Positions 57,786-64,000 of a DNA stretch of 64,000 bases are shown here, in pieces. The DNA is taken from assembly GCA_018881555.1 (NCBI GenBank), contig JACAXG010000125.1:1807692-1871691 (forward strand), given 5' to 3'. Origin of the DNA: Amblyornis subalaris. Lineage: Eukaryota > Chordata > Aves > Passeriformes > Ptilonorhynchidae. Numbering within the stretch: the first letter of the stretch is position 1; every line of letters starts with the position of its first letter. The translations under genes were made by a program, and so were the position numbers. The notes under the pieces are model-generated. The model made no database searches. It saw only the letters and a list, made by a program, of their open reading frames with translations, and was not told the DNA's origin.

Positions 57786-58060
57786 AGGGAATATTTTTCC
57801 GAGCGATAGGACAAGAGGGAACGNCTTTAAGTTGAAGGAGGACAGGTTTAGATTGGATATAAGCAAGGAATTCTTGACTGTGAGGGTCTGGTTTCCCAGA
57901 GAAGNTGTGGTTGCCCTANGTGGAAGTGTCCAAGGCCAGGTTGGATGGGGCTTGGAGCAAGCTGGGATAGTGCAAGGTGTCCCTGCCCGTGGCAGGGGTT
58001 GGAACNGGCTGATNTTTAAGGTCCCTTCCACCCCAAACCTGTGATTCCGTGATTCCATGA
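57786..58060 (+). mobile_element. CR1 LINE 3' fragment before exon F
   Basis: Plus-oriented: CGATAGGACAAGAGGGAACG, TTTAGATTGGATATAAGCAA, GGTCTGGTTTCCCAGAGAAG and GTCCCTTCCACCCCAAACC, ending GTGATTCCGTGATTCCATGA. It stops about 255 bp before the exon F acceptor. Five unknown bases lie inside. Confidence 0.95.
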
Positions 58061-58314
58061 ATATTCACTGAATGGCTAAATGGGCTGTTGTGAGGGGCAC
58101 GGTTTGAGATCCACAGCTTTGGGAGCATCCCATGGCATTCTGGGAGGTGATTAGGAAGATGTGTGACAGCTCCATCTCTCTTGCTCACGACATTCAGCAC
58201 CACCTCTCACCCCGTCCCATCCCCTCCCCACCTCCAGGCGCTCCCTAAGTCTGAGTTTGGGGTTGTTTCTTATTTTTTACTTTTTTCATTTTGTTTTCCC
58301 TCTCCCACCTGTAG

Positions 58315-58411
58315 TACTCGTACGAAGGCATGGAGATTAACAGCCTGCCGGTGGAGCTGACAGTCGTGTGGAACGGGAATTTCAACATTGACAACCCGGC
58401 CCAGAACAAAG
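58315..58411 (+). CDS. PLXNA4: PLXNA4 exon F: IPT-like spacer before PSI 3
   Basis: This is a 97-nt exon of 32 codons plus the first base of a valine codon (phase 0 start, phase 1 end). The acceptor tract is T-rich and ends ctcccacctgtag; the donor is gtaaag. The peptide is [16 protein letters not shown] followed by [21 protein letters not shown] after QNTS and VVWNGNF before the next exon's VHLYKC are conserved across class A plexins. EGMEIN and NIDNPAQNK are the A4-like forms as I remember them. Just downstream the intron is rich in CpG and pyrimidines (58,420-58,760). Confidence 0.95.
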
Positions 58412-58419
58412 GTAAAGAG

Positions 58420-58760
58420 TTATTTCAACTCGTCCTTGGAAGCGGTAACCTTAGCAACGGGCCCTCGCTCCCGACACTTAACAAAGCCGCCGCAGTCTCC
58501 CCGCGCTGGCTGCTGCACACTTGTTCTCTGCACCCTGCAAATTACCAGTTTTGGAGTGCTTCATGTGCCTCCCCCCCCAGCCCTCCAATTCTCTCGTTCC
58601 ACCCGAGAAATGCGACTCTCCCTCCCGCTCGTGTCGCTTCCCCTCTCCCTCCGTCGTCTTCTCCTCCCGCCTCTCGCCGCGCTCTCGTGTCTGGTTTTCA
58701 CGCCCCTCCNTCTCCAGCTTTTTCTCCCCACTCTTTTATTTCTCCTGCAGCGATGCTCTC
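58420..58760. promoter_or_regulatory. CpG- and pyrimidine-rich stretch after exon F
   Basis: Begins with CpG-rich GCCGCCGCAGTCTCCCCGCG and continues as a pyrimidine-rich run with many CpGs (CCTCTCGCCGCGCTCTCGTG). Could influence splicing or chromatin; nothing specific can be assigned. Confidence 0.3.
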
Positions 58761-59991
58761 CAAGTGGACGCGCCGGGAGAGCGGGCTCTCTGCTCAGAGG
58801 CGATTGAGTAATGAACAGGGGAAGGGAGGGGAGGGGGGGCAGAAAGGCTGCTCAGAGAATTCTGAGCAAAATAAAATGATCGTGGGAAAAAAGGGTCTAA
58901 AAACCACCTCTGTTTAACCACCACCCATGGCACAGGGTTGATGTGCCCCTGGCAGAGGGATGCTGCACATCCAGCCACCACCCTGAGGCAGGCTGGGTTT
59001 TCCTGGAGATGGATTCACATCTTCTTCTTCCACGTCTTTCCACCCTGGAATCTTTTCCCCCAGGCAACCCCTCCCCTTGGCTGCTCTGCGTTTGCAGCTC
59101 ACACCTGCAGACTCTCTCCTTCTCACATCAGCACCTCTCAGAAATGTCTCCCTCCCTCTCTTTACCTTCTCTCGGACACCTCCCACACCTTCTCCCACTC
59201 CATCTGTCCCCATCGGGTACTCNCTCAGTGCTGTCACACCACACCTCAAGCTGAGGGGTGGTGGGTGAGGTTCCCACCAACACCANGTTGAAAGCTGGAG
59301 AGCAACACAGNAGGCAACTTTTCTCCCCACAGCAGGGCTCGTTTCCATGGGACCAAACAGTTCCNTGGATTGTGATGACCTTTAATAGTGTGGGTTAGAG
59401 GTCAGAATTTGGACACTTGTCCCAGTTTTCTGCCACCATTATAGAAACTGACACAACATGGTCCACACCAAGAGTGTAAACCCTTTTTTTGGGGCAGTAC
59501 TGAGCTGCCTTAGGTGATTTAGGAGTAAAATCCAGCTCATATTCATGATGATTGTGTTTTAGGCGTGTTTGTGCCAGTAACATGAACCAGACCGGGGCAA
59601 GAATTCAAGAATCATCTTTGGTGCTTAGTCTTTGGCACAGGCTGGGAGGTCAGAATGCTAAACTAACCCAAACCTGCTGCATTTCCTACAGAGACACCCA
59701 CTGGTAGCATCTCAAGCAGAATAACTCAGCAGATTTGAGGAAATCTAACAGAAAATTGAGGAAAAGGCTGTATCTCACGAGGTCTGGAAAACACTCTGCT
59801 TGACAGCTGTTTTGCAAGCCTTTTTGGGGTACTTTTGGGTGCTTTTCTTGCACTCAGCCTGGAGAAATAAAGAGTTTCTGAGCTTTTCCTTGCACTGGCC
59901 AATACTTGCTGACTTCTGGAGGGCAGGTATGAGGAGACAGAGTTTTTAAGCACACACATATCCAAAGCCTTTGAGTTTGGGATTGTCTATA

Positions 59992-60028
59992 AAATAATAA
60001 TAATAATAGTAGTAGTAGTAGTAATAAC

Positions 60029-60090
<62 letters not shown>
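59992..60090. repeat. (AAT)n microsatellite with an AGT block
   Basis: About 99 bp: a few AAT units, five AGT-type units, an AAC interruption, then roughly twenty uninterrupted AAT units. Confidence 0.98.
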
Positions 60091-60091
<1 letters not shown>

Positions 60092-61026
60092 CACTTTAGT
60101 CACCAATGGACACAGCAAAACAGAAGCACAGAGGGAAAATCTCCCAATATGCCTACAAATGAAGGAAAAAAAGCCAATCTGAGAGTCTTGATTCTGTCAC
60201 CTTCATCTTCTGGGAGGAGAATTCTGCCATCAGTCCCCTGTGCAGGCCAGGCCTCAGTTTCTACATCTGTAAAAAATAAGGATAAATAACATGGTCTCAT
60301 TTCATAGGAGGACTTCAATATTTTTAGGCTTNATTTGAAGAAGCTCCGAGTGCTTCTAATCACTTAAGAGCCCAAAATGGAGCTGAGCATTAATCACTGC
60401 TGTCTGTATTAGAGTGGGATCAACTCAGTGCTTCAAAGTGGGAAGCAGACTGAATTTCTGGAGCAGANGAAGGGGTAAAGGCTGGTTGTGAATCCCTGGA
60501 TTCAGCCTCCTAGTGACCCACTGAATATTTTCTTTTATCTCTTAGTATTTCTGTTAAGTGAGAAACCTGAGTGGCATCACCTTAACACNGAGTTCTGGGC
60601 AGTTTCACCCCCAAGTTTAATCTGTGGGTCTAGAAAATCCTTTTAGGGTGAAATGCTGAGTGTCAGGCTGGTTATAGGGGACACTTGCTGACATTCAGTC
60701 TCTGAGAAAGGAAGGGACTGAGGGCAAGCCACTGCCCAAGCAACATTCCCCCCGACCTCCTGCTTGTAACCCCTCACCTCACTGAGGGCAGCATCCTCCC
60801 TTCTGCTCTCAGCTCCCAAAAATACCTTTCCTCAAGAATGACCTAACAACTGCACTTCATTCCAAGAAGGATGTGCNCGTTTTTCCCCCCATTTCTCACC
60901 CCCCTGGAGAGTTTCCGTCCTGCCTCTGGCACGAGCACCCCAGAACACCTTCCCCTCTCTCTCCCTGTGCCCTCCCACCCCTCTCCCGTGCTGCCAGCAC
61001 CCCTCAGCTCCCGTGTTTCCCTGCAG

Positions 61027-61217
61027 TTCACCTGTACAAGTGCGGGGCCATGCGGGACAGCTGCGGACTCTGCCTCAAGGCCGACCCCGACTTCGAGTGC
61101 GGCTGGTGCCAGGGACAGAACCAGTGCACGCTGAAGCAGCACTGCCCGGCCCAGGACAGCCAGTGGCTGGAGCTGGCCAGCACCAAGGGCAAGTGCACCA
61201 ACCCCAAGATCACGGAT
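61027..61217 (+). CDS. PLXNA4: PLXNA4 exon G: PSI 3
   Basis: This is a 191-nt exon. TT completes the valine codon from exon F, then 63 codons follow, ending in phase 0. The acceptor is gtttccctgcag and the donor is gtaagt. The peptide starts [20 protein letters not shown], continues [20 protein letters not shown] and ends [10 protein letters not shown]. Eight cysteines are visible in the spacing of a complete PSI domain. The sequence stops exactly where the first canonical IPT/TIG domain of plexins begins, so the next exon should start with it. That exon was looked for downstream to 64,000 and not seen. Confidence 0.96.
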
Positions 61218-64000
61218 GTAAGTCACGGACCCGCAGGAAGCCGGGGTATTCCCTTCCCTTGGTTTGTTTTCCTGATTTGGGGTCGGGGTGGGGNTGGGGA
61301 GGTCAGGGCTGGGTTCTGCTGGGTCACTCTCGGGGATGAGAGGCCGCAGTGGCACAACTTCAGGTGTTTACAACCCAGGGGCGAGCAGGGTGCCAGAATT
61401 CCCAGCATAATCCACAAACACAGGAAACACAACCTAAGGAGCCCCAGAGCATCTGACCTGCCCCAAAAGGCCTGGCAGATGTGACATCAAGCCTTTGGGA
61501 GATCTTGGCATTCTAGCTGAAGGTGAGACAAGATGCTCTGGGATGCATCCCTCTGTCACCAGGCCTTAGTCAACATGAGCAGCCTTTCAGGGTGGCCAGG
61601 ACTTTATTTACAAATGGGAAAAGTCAGGAGGAAAGCGAAACAGGGAAGAAAAGGGGAAATGCAAAAGAGGAAAACCCAGACTCCATGGTGATGGTTTAAT
61701 ACGAATAATTAGTTGGGTTATTTTCCTAGAAAGCAAGAAAGGTTTTTTTAAAGTTGTATTTGATTAAGATTCAAGAAGTGTGTGGGTTATGGACAAGCCT
61801 TAAACCAATGTCTGTGCTTGAACATTTTGGGAGAGCAAAGACTGGGTTGAATCTGTTTTTTCCAAGATGTTACTGAAAATAGCACCTTTCACTGTATTTT
61901 GATCCATCTCCCTGTCATTCACCAGTTCTCAAAGCTCTCACTCGGTTGAACTCTTGGAGTTCAGCTTATCCTGCTGCTTATGGCTCGTTCTGGTGTTTGC
62001 AAGGTGAAGGTCTCCACTTGGATTTATCTGAGGCTGGTAATTCTGACCCCACCTGAACCACCTGAGGCTGTGAAACCAACCCCAGCCATCCAGACAGGGC
62101 ACCTATACCTGAAAATTCAACTTCAAGGCCTTGAAAAATCACTTGGAGCTGGGGGAAACATTTTTTTTTTTAATATTTTCAGATTCTCAGACCTTGTAAA
62201 ACATTGGTAGAATTTGATGTGGGGAAGCTGATGGGTGATCAGCTAAAGCAGAAGCCCAAAACACAAGGACCAGAGCATGCAGAGCTTCTGAAGGTCCACC
62301 CACATTTCTCTGCCCTACTTTGACCCCAACCCTTCATCTGCAGCCTCTTTTTGAAGAGCAAATCCCTCATTCTCCACCCTACAGCTCCAGAGGTGCTGGC
62401 ATTTCCTCCAACAGCTCCCAGAGCTCCAACAGATCACTGCAACGCTCGCTCATGAAATATTCCAGCTGGCTGCTGCAATCCTAAGTAGCTCTTGGAAGGC
62501 CTTTTTCCTGAGCCATTAGCATGGAAGTAATCCCAAGTGACTGGATATAGATTGCAGCTAATGGTAGGTCTGGAGCAGCGGGGTGGGAGCACCCAGAGCC
62601 TGGAGAGGAGCCAGGGCTGGATCTGTGTGGGGAAGAGGAGGAACAACATGTGTACTCCCACTTGCAGGGGCACTCACCCCCCTCCTCCAGCACAGATTTC
62701 CCCAAAAGCTGCATTTGTGAACCAGCTCTGGCGTTTACAGAGCCACGCAGGGAAATTAAAGGACTTGGAGACTCACTGAGCCACAAAAACCTTCCCTAAG
62801 AGTGACAAGCAGCAGCTGACATGAGCAGAGGGTGGAAATCGGGATGCAGCTCTGGGTCTTGGAGAGGAAGCTGAGGCTTCCTGGCAGCTTTTGTTTCCCT
62901 GCCTGGGTTTTCCCCTCCAAAACTGACAGGTCTCGTTCCACGTTTTCGCTCCAGTGATAGGAGCAGGCTCCTTCTCTCCCGCTGTGAAAACAGCCCGGCA
63001 ACGCCTTCCTCTTGGATGGATCTGTGGGAGAGCAATGGAATGGGGTCAAAAAATCCCCCATGTGCTCCTGGGAGAATCCCAAGCCCTCCTGATTTAAGGA
63101 AATAAGNGGGGTTTTGAAGCTGGCCCTCACAAATTAAACATCACACACGGAGGGGTTCAGTGTTGCTGTGCTGGCTTCGCTCTGGGAAGTTTCCTGTCGA
63201 TGCTTTTTGAGTCACAGNGAGAATTTGTTGAAATCCCGTGCTTTAGACGGCTGTGGAAGGAGAGGGATCGTGTTTTCCCTGAGTGTTTTGTGACTCCTGC
63301 AGCGAAAATTTGGTCTCAAACTCACCCCTAGTTCTGAAGAAAAGGGCTTTTTCAGCAAGGTGTTCCTTTTCACCACTACACCTCCTTTAATTCAGGGTGA
63401 AGACATCAGTCAGATGAGGAAAAAAAACCCCTTTTTGACGTGTTTTGAGCCCATGTTAGTGAGCTCTTTGAAGCAAAGGTGAGCCCTAATTAACCACAGA
63501 CCTACCCTACCTGACACCCACCTTCCCACAACACATAAAACCATCTGATGGCNAATTTAATACCACAAAACAGAACCAAAATATTCCATAGGGAACTCAG
63601 TTTTCTTACAAGGCATGTGTAGTACACAGGGAACAAAATAAAATATGGGAATTTTAGTTTACCTTTCTTTTTTTCATTTTGAGAACATCTTAGATTGCGT
63701 TTGGAATGGTGATAAATTTCAGCCTTCTGGCATCATTTAATACAGTGTTTTCCCAGGAAAGCATTAACTGACATCAACAAAATAAGTGTTTCCAAAAGGA
63801 AACTTTGCTTGAATAGATCTTTATTGATGATTAGGAATAAAAATATTTTGGAAAGGCCGTTTTTGGAAAACAGTTCGACTTTTCAAAGTCGAGTCTCCAA
63901 GTGAAACAATCGGTATTAGTTTCTCCTAGAATACAATTTCCATTTTTATTCTCATTTTTTAGGACACCTTCCTCATTTCTGAAAATAATTACAAAAACTT
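61218..64000 (+). other. PLXNA4: PLXNA4 downstream intron (5' part)
   Basis: Intron sequence begins with donor gtaagt after exon G and continues past the window edge. No CR1 copy, exon or marked repeat was recognised. The last 500 bp are AT-rich. Confidence 0.85.

Larger units (their letters stand above)
50594..58314 (+). other. PLXNA4: PLXNA4 intron E/F
   Basis: This 7.7-kb GT-AG intron has a CR1 copy close to each end (about 90 bp after the donor and about 255 bp before the acceptor). It also holds one minus-strand CR1, a long pyrimidine tract and a decayed LINE reverse-transcriptase fragment. The stretch 53.0-56.9 kb is unique sequence in which I recognise nothing. Confidence 0.85.
58412..61026 (+). 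other. PLXNA4: PLXNA4 intron F/G
   Basis: This is a GT-AG intron of about 2.6 kb. The first 350 bp are CpG- and pyrimidine-rich. A long (AAT)n microsatellite lies at about 60.0 kb. No CR1 copy was seen. Confidence 0.85.
1..64000 (+). other. PLXNA4: PLXNA4 gene, internal portion
   Basis: The whole window lies inside one + strand transcription unit, with seven coding exons between 27,855 and 61,217 and intron elsewhere. The conceptual protein contains the series typical of class A plexins: PSI, IPT-like, PSI, IPT-like, PSI. The assignment to A4 rather than A1, A2 or A3 rests on remembered paralogue differences, for example [38 protein letters not shown] and [18 protein letters not shown], all of which I associate with A4. 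Plexin-A4 is a single-pass receptor for class 3 semaphorins (with neuropilins) and class 6 semaphorins in axon guidance. The sema domain, transmembrane segment and cytoplasmic GAP domain are outside the window. Intron sizes are about 3.2, 2.4, 2.3, 14.1, 7.7 and 2.6 kb, with flanking introns of at least 27.8 and 2.8 kb. Confidence 0.93.

Noticed and set aside
61218..64000. Next PLXNA4 exon (first canonical IPT domain)
   Set aside because: No sequence encoding an IIPVTGP-like start with an acceptor was seen before the window end.

Overview
This is vertebrate, almost certainly avian, genomic DNA. Two observations support this. Seven short exons with consensus splice sites encode a plexin-A4 ectodomain, and the interspersed repeats are nearly all 3'-truncated CR1-type LINEs ending in the bird-type tail (ATTCTATGAT-like). 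I saw no SINE/L1 landscape of the mammalian kind. No bacterial, plasmid or viral gene organisation is present.

The only gene I can support is PLXNA4 on the + strand, and the window is an internal slice of it. Positions 1-27,854 are intron (the upstream exon is outside the window). Exons lie at 27,855-27,978, 31,198-31,351, 33,723-33,822, 36,141-36,255, 50,393-50,593, 58,315-58,411 and 61,027-61,217. Positions 61,218-64,000 belong to the next intron. The exons total 982 nt (about 327 codons). They join without any frame conflict into one continuous reading frame: end of PSI domain 1, first Ig/IPT-like spacer, PSI 2, second IPT-like spacer, PSI 3. The next IPT domain should begin in the exon just beyond the window. 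In the protein this is the stalk between the semaphorin-binding sema domain and the membrane, on the extracellular side of an axon-guidance receptor.

The introns carry about 22 recognisable CR1 fragments and three older, decayed CR1/L3-like fragments with readable reverse-transcriptase blocks (about 8.03-8.45 kb, 44.3-44.5 kb, 57.05-57.50 kb). They also carry many simple repeats and minisatellites, several local tandem duplications, two CpG-rich patches (about 19.2-20.1 kb and 30.8-31.0 kb), and several AT-rich, TAAT-rich stretches that could be conserved enhancers.

The most unusual items are: a roughly 310-bp chain of changing 5-bp repeats that starts in the tail of a CR1 copy (40.33-40.65 kb); a 121-bp palindromic element with perfect 19-bp arms (20,665-20,785); a five-copy 60-bp minisatellite (15.66-15.97 kb); an exact 95-bp tandem duplication (46,922-47,111); and a stretch of nearly 7 kb (29,922-36,796) with none of the single 'n' bases that otherwise occur every few hundred bases. 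I found no undescribed multi-gene system, and the window is best read as an intron-rich part of one known gene.
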